Shown: positions 24,820-36,838 of the stretch, in pieces
How the letters are laid out: the number at the start of each line of letters is the position of its first letter
Position numbering within the stretch: position 1 is the first letter of the stretch
Assembly: GCA_018894105.1 (NCBI GenBank)
Contig: CM032123.1
Span: 7,007,001 to 7,071,000 of the forward strand
Origin: Jacaranda mimosifolia
Lineage: Eukaryota > Streptophyta > Magnoliopsida > Lamiales > Bignoniaceae
Direction of reading: 5' to 3'
Length of the DNA: 64,000 bases
The notes under the pieces: model-generated
What the model saw: the letters and a program-made list of their open reading frames with translations, nothing else
Told to the model about the DNA's origin: nothing
Databases searched by the model: none
Program-made: the position numbers and the translations under genes

Positions 24820-26140
24820 AACAGAAAAATCAGCCAAATTGAGAGGCAAACTACAATGTCTCCAATGTAGAGTGTAGTTGTTTGTGAAAAAAGACTTGAT
24901 TCTGCTGATACCAAATAGCCCAACATCATACAGGCAAGAGATTAAATAGACGAGTTTCAAGAGTATGGAAAGCTGAACGGGGAAAACTCTCCACATTATC
25001 CCCCAAATGATGGAAAACCTCATGCGGAATATTAGACAAGGCCCAGAGTTGCCTAGAAAAGTCACAAGTAAAGAAAAGATGTAACGATATTTCCAAATTG
25101 CCACCACATAATAATAAACTCGATTTGTAAGAACACCTTGCTTAGCAAGATTTTCACAAGTCAGTAAGGCAGTTAAACACATACGCCATGCAAAAAGTTT
25201 GACCTTGGGAGGTAATCTGTGAGACCAAATAAATACATAACTGCGCCGATGTATGATGCTAGTAGATCCCCTCAACTCAGTCAAACGTTGTTTTGCTACA
25301 TCACGAGCCAAGAAATATGCACTCTTCACTGAAAACTTACCGTTCTTTCCATAGTGCCAAATCAAGGTGTCATCACTATCTAATGAATCTAGCGGAATGG
25401 AAAGAATAGAATTAACATCATCATCATTAAAATTATCCCGAATTAAGTCCTCATCCCAAGTTGCTTGCTCCCACTTGATAAGATCAGAAACTTTATAATC
25501 CAAAGATAATAAGGATCCTAATGAATAAATCTAAAAGGAAGAAGGCCTAGGAATCCATGGATCATGAAATACACGAATATTTTGACTATTACCATCCTTG
25601 TATCGCAAGCCCTTCAAGAGTAAAAATTTTGTGTCCCAAATGCCTTTCTACGTAAAGGAAGAAGTAGATCCTCTAGTTGCTTCAAGAAACGTAGAATGAG
25701 GATAATACCTAGCTTTAAGTAGTTTGCTGAGAAGAAGATGAGGATGTTGAAGGAGCCGCCATCCTTGTTTGGCTAGCATAGCAACATTGAAACTCCGTAA
25801 ATGTCGAACATGAATCTTGTGATGTCCCCGGTTGCCCCAACAAAAACTAGCCATCATGGATTCAATTTCTTGAAGTAAAGTAGCCGACAATTTGAAACAG
25901 CTCATGGCATAAGTAGGGATACTCTGTACAACTTATTTGAGTAAAACCTCCTTACCTACTCTAGAAAGGAATTTTGCACTCTATCCCTACATTTTGTTCC
26001 AAGCTCGTTCTCTCAAATAAGCAAATACCTCCTTTTTTGACTTGCCAATCATTCTTGGGAGACCTAAATATTTTTCTAATTTATCCTCAACACGCATAGC
26101 TAAGATATTCTGAATGTGAAATTTCAAGGCTGCTGTTACA
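24820..26140 (-). pseudogene. L1-like LINE reverse-transcriptase 3' relic
   Basis: On the minus strand the order is that of the C-terminal half of a plant non-LTR polyprotein. First comes KYLGLPRMIGKSKKEVF with SRVGKEVLLK (about 26090-25940), then MSCFKLSATLLQEIE, CWGNRG and LLAKQGWRLL (25905-25648). The zf-RVT region follows (25503-24820), with DTLIWHYGKNGKFSVKSAY and PPKVKLFAWRM. Stops at about 25992, 25941 and 25560 and a frameshift near 25110 break it. The catalytic YADD block and endonuclease are missing, consistent with 5' truncation. No poly(A) tail or target duplication was found. Confidence 0.85.
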
Positions 26141-27140
26141 TAAAGTTGTAAACTACTCAAATTGACTAATCAATTAGTTCAATCATTACTTCTAACATAA
26201 TTTTGAGTTTGATAACAAATTTCAAATCAAACTTGAAAATAATAATTATGCTCCTTATTACGAAAGACGTGATGGAGTTATTAAATGAGACATACAGAAT
26301 TTATTTACACATATACATGTATATTGTATACATGTCCGTAAAATTATAGATGTTACTTTATGTAATTTTATTTGTGCAGCAAATTTAAATCAAATTTAAA
26401 GAATAAATAATTTAAAAAAAAAAGATTACAATACTAACAACAAAGAAAAAAGAAGTATGTTGATTGAACTTTTAGAATATCATACTTATGAGTTTTGGGA
26501 TTTTGGATTCTGTTACGCTTATAAGATCACAAATTAAATGCAAGTCACATAACATATTTGCAACTCATTACACACACATGTATATATATTATGTTGCTGT
26601 GGCAACATTTGATAAAAAAAAAAAGAAGTTTTTGATTCAAATTCGAATTCAAATACTAATTTTTATTGAAAAGAATGAATACGAAAAACTGAAAATATTC
26701 CAACTCAAGTAAGAAATTTTATAATTTACAACTATTCTCTATACCCTTTGAACTACCGAATCATTGTGTTTCCCCAGTCTTATCTTTATCATCTTGTAAA
26801 TATATATATAATAATAATTATTATTATTATATAAATATATATATATATATATCTGTAAAACTTTTAATTTTGGTATCTATAAAAATTCCACGTGGCCCAA
26901 ACCCATGCCATCCAATCAACGGGGTCAAAGATCCTGTCCATATCCACCAACTAAAACACCCAGCGTGCACACCTCGGGCGAGAATCTCTCTGTGCCGTTG
27001 AAGAAAATGAAAAAGACGACATCGAATTCGATCGCAACCCGACACGCGTCACATTCTTAAAGCAGCATCGAAGATTAATAAGTGGTCGTTATTAGTTAAA
27101 GCCGACGGAATTAACAGTCGTCCAACGGTTCTCGTTCAGT
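26141..27140. other. Intergenic DNA upstream of the 89-aa gene
   Basis: The sequence is AT-rich with ATT/TA simple repeats at 26800-26852. From 26880 onward the composition becomes more balanced, as expected for a promoter. No coding exon was identified. Confidence 0.45.
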
Positions 27141-27308
27141 TGTAAACTACCTCCCATTCTTCCCCTTCTCCTCACCTCACCTCTATTAATTACTACTAAA
27201 AAAAGAAAGGAAGAAAATTGAAGAAAAATATTAATTTTCATATATTCTTCGGTGTCCTGTCGACCTGAAATCTCTTCCCCTTTGTTCCATCAGGTTATCC
27301 GCACAGCA

Positions 27309-27345
27309 CTCACACCCACACACACACGCGTGGGTGTCTGTGTGA
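27309..27345 (+). promoter_or_regulatory. Imperfect dyad in the presumed 5' leader
   Basis: CTCACAC and GTGTGAG flank an imperfect palindrome centred on ACGCGT (27327-27332), about 180 bp before the ATG of the 89-residue gene. If transcribed it could form a leader hairpin. The regulatory role is an inference. Confidence 0.35.
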
Positions 27346-27523
27346 GAAATTCCGGGGTATTTTTTCAAGAATTGCACTTTTTTTTTTTTTCCTGGTTTTT
27401 CTTGATATTTTTGGTGATTTATTTGGTTTCCTTTTCAGGTAATTGGGACCAATCCCTTGATCCCTCTTATCCTTAAATCATTGGATTGATCAACTATAAG
27501 GGGATCAATCCTGATTATTTAAG

Positions 27524-28583
27524 ATGAAGCCGGATTGCTGGCACAAGGTGATGGCTCCGGTGAGGAAAGTCTGGAAGAAAGTCTCTAAACGTCTCCACCG
27601 CAAAACTGGTTAGTGTTTTTTTTTTTTTTTAGGGATTAGTTTCTATTGATTTTTCTTTTGTTTTTTTTGGAATTTTGAGAATTTGTTGGGTTGCTTATTT
27701 TGGATTTAATTGGTAAATACTTTTTCTCCTTTTTTTTTGTTTTCTCTCTCTAGAAATAGGAGATATTATATGGTACAAATTTTTTAATTATTGCTGCAGT
27801 ATTTATGGGATATTATTTCGTGGTTGTATAATTGATTGGGTTGGTCCCATCTGGAGGCAAATCATTTTGTTCTATAAATGATGATTTGGGGATATTTTTA
27901 ACTTTCAGACTTATGATGAAAGAGCAAAATTATTACACAAGGAGAAGGCATCACAAAGAAGACGCCTTAAAGCTGAAAAAGAGAGTATAATGAAATTTTA
28001 TTAGTTTTTCTGTGTTTATGATTTTCTTTTTCATTTTCCTCCGCAAAAATTCTAGATCCAACATTGTTTGTTATTTCAAAATATTAGAATATTATAAGCA
28101 GTCGCATGTCTATATGTAGCCCATTATTTTAGTAAATGAATATATGAGAAAATTTTTACAAGATGTGATTTGTTTTGATGCACTTTGCATTATTTGTTAG
28201 TCCAAATTAGAGACTATACAAATGTGGAAGTTTTTCATAAAGGAAATATCGCCGTTGAGTTGTTTATCTTAACCAAACCGTCCATTTATTAATTAATGCT
28301 AAGACGTATCCAAGATAGGTATCCATAAAACAATTTGTTCATATGGCCATCTGCTGATTTTTTAACACACATATTGACTTTTTCTCGTATAATTTTAGGC
28401 CTTGTGAAACTTCGCCGAGACGTGAGATCATGTGAGTATGAGGATGTTCACACCTTATGGGACATGTTGAAGAGAAACGAGTCGGACCTTTCCAGAAGCA
28501 GAAAGGGGCCCTTCTGGGACTTTGTTCAATGGGCAAAGCATACCCCTTTGATTTGTCGTGGCGGTTGTTCTGATGTAATCTGA
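27524..28583 (+). CDS. Small basic protein of unknown function, 2 exons, 89 aa
   Basis: Exon 1 is 27524-27608 and exon 2 is 28399-28583, joined G|GC with GT-AG borders, 270 nt in all with the stop. The start is MKPDCWHKVMAPVRKVWKK. The N-terminal 40 residues are strongly basic with regularly spaced hydrophobics, suggesting an amphipathic helix. The second exon carries RSCEYEDVHTLWDMLKR, then GPFWDFVQWAKHTPLICRGG and a short tail ending SDVI. I do not recognise a named domain. Five cysteines lie outside any known zinc pattern. There is no signal peptide or membrane segment. A clean two-exon structure, a long pyrimidine-rich leader and normal codon use suggest a real gene. It follows the TAF4/Mpv17 pair and may be a conserved plant neighbour, which I could not check. 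Confidence 0.75.
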
Positions 28584-29989
28584 TCCTCTTAATTTGAAGC
28601 TTTGAACTACATATGCTATGTGCATGTGCTCTGAACATGATCTAGTCACATGTTTTGAAGCTCTTAATGTTGTTTGCTGTTTTCTATCTGCAGCAATCAA
28701 CGTAGTTTTGTTGTTCATGTAAGAGCTAGTAGTGTTGTGCTAGTGGCTCTCATACTCTATGTATGCTTTACGTGTAGAATATTATCCCTCCTTTATTGGG
28801 ACTTGATATACCAATATTATCTTTTCAAAATATATAGATATTTTATTGTGTAAAATCTGCTTGTGACTGGCAGATTACAGAAGTTTGTTTTTTGATATGC
28901 TGCTCTGTGTTTGGCTAAGAGATTGTTTTAAGTTTGTTTGCTTGCATGTGTTGGAAATTGGCCTTCTTTGACCATAGTTTAAGTTTGCTCAAAGCATCAA
29001 TTTCTAAGAAATTAGTGATCGTCGTAAACTGTGTCGTGGGTGGATGACGATAATGTGTTTAATTGGCCAAAATCAATTTCGAGCCAATGAGAAATTAATG
29101 GTCAAATAAACTACTTGAAAATTGACTAAAAAGATTAGAATCAGCCAAAGGAATGGGAGGAGTGAAACTCAATCCCATATTATAAAATGAGTAAAAGGTG
29201 GACTTGAATATATATATATATATATCCAGTATGGAGGTAAGGGATAGGCCCCTTGGGGGTACCACAAGTGTTTTGGGGGGAGAAGACCTACATGATTGTG
29301 GGTTCAATCCAACCCACACATGCGCGCCGCCGCCCGCCCGATCGACTGGGTCTGGGCTTGGGTAAAATTAAATTGGGCCTTTAGTCAAATATTTACTTTT
29401 TGGACCTAATTTAATCTGAATTTTATTTTACCCAACAGAAAAACATTGAAACTTATGCAATTTCTGGAAAAACGAGTAAATCAATTCCAGCTTTTCTTTT
29501 TAAAAATTGGGAAAATGAGTGAATTAATTCCAACTTGTCTTTCTAGAAATCTGGAAATCAACAACCTCCAGTCTAGTAGATGAATCTGGACAGCACCCTT
29601 CAAACTAGCTGCTTTGGAAATTTGCAGCAACATTGATGCTAGATTTGACCAGCTTTCAGCTGCTCTGTTGGCTCTATATATATCAATCCCAAGTCTACAA
29701 CATGATACACAACATTTTTACAAACATTACAGTACAGTCCATTAACCATAATATAGAGAGTTTAGTGCACTTAAATTTCAAGAGATCAGATGGTTTGTAG
29801 TGCTGCTACCGTTTGAATTAGTCGTTGTATCTTGAAAGACGATAGTTGTGTTATGTTAACACCATTGCGGGGCTAATTCATCTTAAAAACAGAGAGTTCA
29901 ATTCTCGCCTGAACTAGTTGATCATAGAATTTATACCACAGGATTAATAATTTTAAGACGAATTATTAATTTATGTGATCGTGGCATCA
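28584..29989. other. 3' region of the 89-aa gene and flank of the Copia relic
   Basis: The first 300 bp should contain the 3' untranslated region. A GC-rich patch (29322-29345) follows GTGGGTTCAATCC, which resembles a polymerase III B box. The stretch 29650-29985 may include the left LTR of the Copia relic, but no partner LTR was found. Confidence 0.3.
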
Positions 29990-32225
29990 AACCAGGCTGT
30001 TGTTCCACCAACTACTACTACTACTACTGCTCCAGTCACTACACCAATTCCAGCACCTACTCCAACTCATGGAGAAAGACCAGAAAAATTCACTGGACTT
30101 AACTCTAAGAGATGGCAGTAGAAAATGTTGTTTTATCGGACATTGAGTCTTGTCAGATTTCTGAAAGAAGATGCAACTGCCATACTTGAAGATGACACTA
30201 ATGTCCAAAATCGGGCTGCTTTGGATGCCTAAAACCAAAGCAATTTCATGTGCTGGAACTACATTCTGAATGGACTAAATGACTTGTTGTGTAATGTTTA
30301 TAGCCCTATTAAGACAGCTAAAGAGTTGTAGGAGTCACTTGATAAGAAATATTGGGCAAAAAATGTCGATTTGAAGAAAGTTGTGGTGGCCAAATTTCTA
30401 AACTACAAGATGGTGGATTCCAAATCCATCATGAACCAAGTCCAAGCATTGCAGATTATTCTGCACGAAATTCATGCTGAGAACATGACTTTAAATGAAT
30501 CCCTTCAATTAGCTGCCATCATTGAAAAGCTACAATCATTGTGGAAGGATTTCAAGAACTATCTCAAACATAAACAGAAGGAGATAACTCTTGTAAATTT
30601 GATTGTCTGATTGAGGATTGAGGAGGACAATCGGATGTCTGATGTCAAAACAGGCAGAATCAAAATGGAGGCCAAAGCTAATTTAGTTGAACCAAGTGTA
30701 ATTGCAAGTAAAAAGAGAAAGCACCAAGGAACTTACTCAAACAACAAAGGCAAGAAACCTATGAGCTTTCAAGAAAATTGCTACAACTGTGGAAAGTCGA
30801 ACCACAAGGCCAAGGATTGCCGGCTTCATAAGAAGAACAAACCGAATCAAACCCATATAATTGAGGAAAAGTCTGTACCATTAGGCTTGTCTGAACTTAA
30901 CCTCTTGGCAGTGGTTTTTGAAGCTAATATTGTTAACAATCTGAGAAAGTAGTGGACTGACACTGGTGCCACTCGACATATTTGTTCTAAAAAGTATATG
31001 TTTTCAACTTATACTTTTGTCACTGAAAAAATTGTACATGGGAAATTTGGCAACTTCTGATATTGTTGGAATGAGCAAGGTTGTTTTGAAGATGACTTCT
31101 GGTAAGGAGCTCACGCTGAATGAGGTACTTCATGTCCCAGACATACGCAAGAACTTGGTGTCAGGGTCTTTGCTAGTGAAAAATGGTTTTAAACTTATAT
31201 TTGAGTATGACAAGTTTGTGTTTTCTAAGAATGGTCTGTTTCTAGGTAGAGACTACATGTAGAATGGGCTATTCAAGTTTAGTGTAATACCTGTAATGAA
31301 AACTGTTCAAGTGAATAATAATAATGCCTTTGGTTCTGCTTACTTGATTGAGTGTTGTGAATTATGGCATGTTAGATTAGGACATATTAATTTCAACACT
31401 TTGCGCATATTAATAAATTTGGAATTGTTGCCTCCATTTCAAATTGACACAACTCATAAGTGTGAAATGTGTGTTGAAGCCAAATGGCTAAAGCTCCTTT
31501 TCACTCGGTTGAAAGAAGCACGGCGCCTCTAGAATTAATTCATAGCGATATATGTGACTTAAAGTTTGTGCAAACTAGAGGTGGGAAAAAGTATTTCATT
31601 ACTTTTATTGATGATTGTACAAGATTTTGCAATGTATTTCTGTTACGAAGCAAAGATGAAGCACTAGAAGCTTTCAAGTGTTATAAAATTGAGGTTGAAA
31701 ATCAACTTAGCAAACAAATTAAAGCTATCAAAAATGATAGAGGTGGTGAATATAGAGCACCGTTTGAAGAATTTTGCTCAAATTCTCGCATTATTCATCA
31801 AACAATGGCTCCTTACTCACCTCAATCCAATGGAGCTACTAAATGTAAAAATCACACTCTTGAGGAAATGATGAATGCTATGTTGCTTAATTTTGGATTA
31901 CCACAAAACATGTGGGGGGAAGCTATACTTTCAGCTAATCACAAAGGAAAAAATGAAACCCCGTATGAATTATGGAAAGGTCACAAACCTTCTTACAAAT
32001 ATGTGAAAGTGTAGGGGTGTTTGACCAAGGTGGAAGCACCTAAGCCAAAATAGCTAAAAATAGGACCAAAAACTGTTGATTGGATTTTCATTGGATATGC
32101 ACACAACAGTAGTGCTTATATATTCTTGGTGCATAAATCAGCAATTCTTGATATAAATGAAGGAATGATCATTGAATTCAGGAATGTTGTATTTTCCGAA
32201 AATATCTTACCTTGTATATTCTTGA
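29990..32225 (+). pseudogene. Copia (TNT1/Tork-like) gag-integrase relic lacking RT and RNase H
   Basis: Domains run in Copia order with stops and frameshifts. The gag N-terminus has a RPEKFTGLN segment (30072). A CCHC zinc knuckle CYNCGKSNHKAKDC lies at about 30779. The protease core [11 protein letters not shown] is at about 30954. A GAG-pre-integrase HHCC region (LWHVRLGH...CEMC) spans 31365-31470. The integrase core ([22 protein letters not shown]) spans 31480-32010. A post-integrase segment, DWIFIGYAHNSSAYIF, follows to about 32220. Reverse transcriptase and RNase H are absent, and AT-rich DNA begins abruptly. A CTACTACTACTA-type run near 30011 gives a Thr stretch in the gag leader. Confidence 0.9.
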
Positions 32226-32960
32226 ATCTTGTTTTATCCATCTAAAAAAATGAGATGATTATTTCAATAAAAACATAAACCCGTTAATTTTTTAAGTTTA
32301 TAACATTATACATTATTTAATCCGTCAAAATATATATCCAATTTTATTATTTTTTATTTTCTATTTTTAAATTTTGATTGCTTAAAAGGTTAACAACTTT
32401 TTTTTTCTTTCTATTATTCATTTTATTATGTTATTTACGAAATATATATGAAGATCTAATTATATTTATAATAAAAATTTAAGAATAAACATAATAATTT
32501 TTTTTTTCATATTTTGTTTACATTCTAACTTCATCCTCATATCCTGTCACTAATTCTTATTTTAAAATCAATTTGAGTTTGTAATTATTTTATCATTTTA
32601 CTATAATTTTAATTTTATATTACAAATGTCAAACTCTTTTATTCACTTAATTATTTGATAACTAAGCTATGAGTCAAATTAAAAGATTTCTATTAACTTA
32701 ATACTATATTGGTTTTAACTTTATAATTATTTTATATATTTATTTTGACTTAAAAATTTTTCTAATCTATACTATCTCATAGTTTTATCTTGACTTAATT
32801 GATTTTTAATCAAAAATTAAAATTAAATAAGATTTTTTGAAATTCTTTGCAATAATATATTACTTAATTCACTATTTTTTTTAAGTCTTAGCTTATATAT
32901 ACTTGATGATGGTTAAATCTGAGTATAAGTGGGTTAGATCTGGTATACTAAAATCGACCA
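32226..32960. other. AT-rich intergenic DNA
   Basis: No gene or sharply bounded repeat is seen. The sequence is dominated by A/T with frequent short homopolymers. Confidence 0.6.
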
Positions 32961-34517
32961 AAATGTAAGCTGAAGGGGAATGCTTGGATAGGAGCAGGTC
33001 AAGTTCTGCAATCAATAATACACATTAGGCTAATCGTGGAGGCCTACGGCTATGGCACTCCGACACTCAAGTCAGTGCAAATCGATCAGAAAATGGAGTG
33101 GCAGAGTGAGGGCCGAAGTGATAGTGAACATACCTTGCTAAATAGTTGCAATAGGTTATTTATAGTCTCTCTTAAGAGCTTAAAATGTCCATGATGCCCT
33201 TGCGCATACAATGAGGGCCTTTGTCTTTGTTTGAGGACCTTTAGGTATTCTTCCGCCTGAAATCTTTTCCAGATGGCGCGTTCTCCTTCTTTCTGGGATA
33301 TGGAGGTAATCTCTGTATTTAATGCGGAGGCATATTAGTAGTATAATGGAGGCATGCCTCATAAATGCGGAGGCATGCCGTCTGCTAATGTATTTAATGC
33401 GGTAGAGTAGTGGTTGACTTGCATTAGAGGCGTCAAATGGGCTGGGCAGACCAGCTCGACCTAGCCCAGCCCAGTATGTGGAAAAAACTAGCCCAACTCG
33501 ACTCGTTTAATTCTTTAATATGGGTTAGGCTGGACTGACTCACTTGAAAACCCATCCCCAGCTGAAATTTTGTGGCTGAGGATCAGCTCGGCTTGGGGAC
33601 CGTGAAGGACTGTGAGCTGGGCCAATTCGCGGGATAAGCTGGCCAGCTCCGATATTTTTTTAATTTAAATTATGAATTACAATTTTTAAAAAATTAAGAA
33701 TTTATAATTTTGAAATTACAAATTAAAAAATATTAATTTAGAAAAATTATAAATTAAAAATGTATAAAGTAAGATTAAGAATTTCTAATTTTTCAATTAT
33801 AAATTAAGAATTAAAATAAGAAATATAATTTATAAATTTATAAAAATTATAAATTATAATATTAAATTATAATATAAACCCCTAACCACTGTCCACCTTA
33901 TTTGGTGTTTGGAAAAATATAATTTGTACAAAAAATTAATATAAGTATAAATTTTTAAGTTTTTATAAAAATTTAAGTGTTGTAAAATATTAAAAATCAC
34001 ATAAATATAAATTATTAAATCTTTCAAAAAAGTGTAAGTGTTGAAAAAAATGTTAAGAATCACATAAATATAAAACCTTAGAATTTGTTAATTTATTTTA
34101 AAATTGAGAAAATAGCCGCAAGCCAACACGTCAGCCGACCCTCCTAGCCCGAGTCATATATAAATTGGTCCACCTATATAGTGGGCTGGTTTTGAGCCGA
34201 GCTGAATTTTGCAAATTTCAACTCGTCACATTCCGGTTCGTGAATGGCCCACAAGCCAACCCTGACCAGCTCGAAACCGCCTTGAATCGTCTATTAGGTG
34301 GGCCGGGCTGACTCGGCCCATTTGACACCTCTAACTTGCATTTAATATGTCAGCAGTTGGTGGTGGGGGAAACGCTTCCTGTTTCCTTAATGGTGGTGGG
34401 GGAAACACTGAAGAGGTGACGATAATGTATATTGGCAAACTGGCCCAATGTGGGCTTGAGTTTGGTGGATTATCTAATCAACTACTATTGGACTGGGCCT
34501 ATGTAAGTACTTCCCCA
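32960..34517. repeat. Possible solo LTR split by a hAT element
   Basis: Outside the nested hAT the sequence is GC-balanced, unlike its AT-rich surroundings. It has LTR-like phrases (TTATTTATAGTCTCTC, repeated GCGGAGGCAT blocks, and TGTGGGGAAGTACTT read on the minus strand at the right end). TG/CA termini could be placed near 32963 and 34517, but no 5-bp duplication is evident. This is tentative. Confidence 0.3.
33425..34333. mobile_element. hAT-type non-autonomous element with perfect 8-bp target duplication
   Basis: The ends are TAGAGGCGTCAAATGGGC and, reverse-complemented, TAGAGGTGTCAAATGGGC. Identical octamers ACTTGCAT flank it at 33417-33424 and 34334-34341. Eight-base duplication with TAGRGGTGTCAA ends is diagnostic of hAT MITEs. 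The 909-bp interior is AT-rich with no open frame of note, and its subterminal regions are rich in GGGCTGG/CCAGCTC phrases. Confidence 0.92.
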
Positions 34518-34519
34518 CA

Positions 34520-35485
34520 TCAATAATTATCATCTTTTAAGTCTAAAGCAATCATAAAGTGTTATAATTTAAAAAAAAATTCAACGACTTTTAAGCATCA
34601 ATCTTTTGATCTATATTCTTCTCATATATTTTTGTTTTTTATTGCAAATATCTATTGGTTTTTGGTTGTATAATATTTTCTTCTTTTTAATAATGTATAT
34701 AACATATTCATAAACTTTTATCTTTGGAAGTATTGAATTTTTTTTAATTTCTTGCTAAATAATTTTGAAATTTATTTTTTATGACATCATGTAGATGAGA
34801 TGTTTTTATATATTCCAAACTTTTAAATACTAAATCTTGAAGCTTTAAACTTAATTGTACTTGATCATTTTTTAAAGTAATATTTAATTTTACTAATTAC
34901 TTGACCATTTTTTGTGATATTTTTATTTTTATATTATTATTCTTAATTATATTTATAATTCAATAATTATATTATTATATAATAATTTTAAAACATTCGT
35001 GCATAGTATGGGATAATGATAGTTTATTATCATACTTAAAAAATAGTTAAATTGACTGATTGCCAAAAATTAAGCGACCTGTAAATTGGCACCAATTGGT
35101 CAAACATATTGTAGTTGTGCAATTTTAAATAATAAATTCTTGATTGGGCTAATCAAGTGAAATGGTTTGAATCACAGTCCACTTTGATGATAGGACATTT
35201 GGAACCCATGACTCTCTCGTAGGTTTAATAGGTCCTGGGCCCATCTAGCAACAAACAGAAGATGTAATCTAGTTACATAAAGTAATAGCCCCATTTTGAA
35301 TACTGTTTTATTTGGACACATGGAGATCCAAGTTTGTTAAGATTCAAATTTAAGACCTCGCGCTTGTTGCTGAGTGGCCTGTGACCTAACTGTTTAAGTC
35401 TTCCACATAATGTGAGAATTCAGAAGTTTGAATTCAAATAGACTTCAGATGTGTGTGTATAAAAAAAAAAAAAAAAAGACCTCAT
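34520..35485. other. AT-rich intergenic DNA
   Basis: No gene is visible. A possible tRNA-like fragment with TTTGAATTCAAAT precedes an A run at 35460-35477. I could not define its ends. Confidence 0.45.
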
Positions 35486-35489
35486 GTTT

Positions 35490-35626
35490 ATATGTATGAG
35501 GGGGCAGGTGGCTATTTAACTTAATAGCATAAGTCTCTCATACAAATTAAAAGATAGGAGTTCGAACCTAACAAACTTCCTGCATACATGTGTTTAATTT
35601 AAAATAAAAAAAAATTGTATCGGGGT
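35490..35626 (+). repeat. Candidate tRNA-derived SINE
   Basis: The head GGTGGCTATTTAACTTAATAG is followed about 45 bp later by GGAGTTCGAACCTAAC, close to the polymerase III B-box consensus. The unit ends in an A-rich tail (35602-35618). Length near 135 bp and the tail fit a plant SINE. The A box is weak and no target duplication was seen. Confidence 0.4.
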
Positions 35627-36492
35627 GATGCCACCGGCAGCATTCGAAAAACCAAATCGTTCATTAAACATAAAAACTATTGGTTCATGATTCACTAGTT
35701 CAACCATTGGTCGAACTGTAATTGAATCAAAGTTGAACCGTGAGATCATAATTACGTAATATATATATATATTATATTTTATATATTACTTAAAAGTTAA
35801 TAAAAGATCAAACATAAAATGTAAATAGCCTAAATTATATTGATCAACTTCAAGTAAAAATTCTTTAAGAGACAGTCAAGAGCATATGGGTTGGGTAAGG
35901 GATTAAGGGTTTCTACCTTCTAGTCGCGTTTAAAAATTAGAATGTTAGATTTAGTTTGGGGATTTTATTTAATTTGTTTGAGTGTTTTAGGCTTTTAGTT
36001 TTTTAGGATATAGTTTAGCCTTGGTAGTTTGCACATTAGGCAAAAAAGAATTAAAGAAGGTTAATTATGCCAAAAATTAAAAGGGAGAAAAGAAAATAAA
36101 TGAACTGGTTCGGTTTTAATAAATTTTGAATAGTTTAACGGTTCAAACGGTCCAATCATTGGTTCAGATAATTTTAACAAAATAGAATAGTTTTTCTTGT
36201 CTACCATTTTTTACTCAAAATCGGACCTATTTATAGGATAGTTGACGGTCCAACGCGGTTTGATTTTTTAAACAATGGCCATTGGGTTAACTAGTCATTC
36301 GGCAGTAGCCCGATTCTAGTATGTATTTATGTTAAAAATATATTTATTTTAAATAACATAATAACCCAATTTTGATATGTTTGAAATACTCTTATCTTTA
36401 TCTTTTAATCATCATAATTATATAGAATAACTATCATTTACAACCTTGCCCCATTAATATTACTTCATAGTCCTAAAATCATTGAAAAAATA

Positions 36493-36659
36493 TAAGGATG
36501 TTTTGAGGAAACATAACCAAACATATCCTCATTTTCCTTTTAAAACACAAAAAAAAAAAAAAAAAAAAGTTTTTCCAAAATACCTCTACTATCTTTCATT
36601 ATCCCCAATTTTTTTCATTTTTCAATATATACATGTATTATGTATATATGTTATATATA

Positions 36660-36703
<44 letters not shown>

Positions 36704-36838
36704 TAACAATTTTTCAAAATTGATTTTTAACTATTCCCCAAAATATAACTAAAAATCAATTACATTCCCTAACACAACTTTCATATTCTCCCAAAAGACA
36801 TAATAAAATTACACAAAAAACATAACCAAACACTCCCA
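36493..36838. repeat. AT-rich MITE-like element, family B copy 2
   Basis: It matches 2395-2860 in the same order: TTTCAATATATACAT, a TA/ATT simple repeat, ATTCTAACAA, TTTTTAACTATTCCCC, ATTACATTCCCTAACAC and AAATTACACAAAAAACAT. The outer ends read AAGGATGTTTTGAGG and, reverse-complemented, GGGAGTGTTTGG. An (ATT)n run fills 36659-36702. No coding. Confidence 0.65.

Noticed and set aside
29095..29345. A functional tRNA gene suggested by GGTTCAATCC
   Set aside because: Only a B-box-like phrase is present. No cloverleaf arms could be folded around it.
30371..32014. Separate host genes for the individual frames
   Set aside because: They are consecutive pieces of one Copia gag, protease and integrase.
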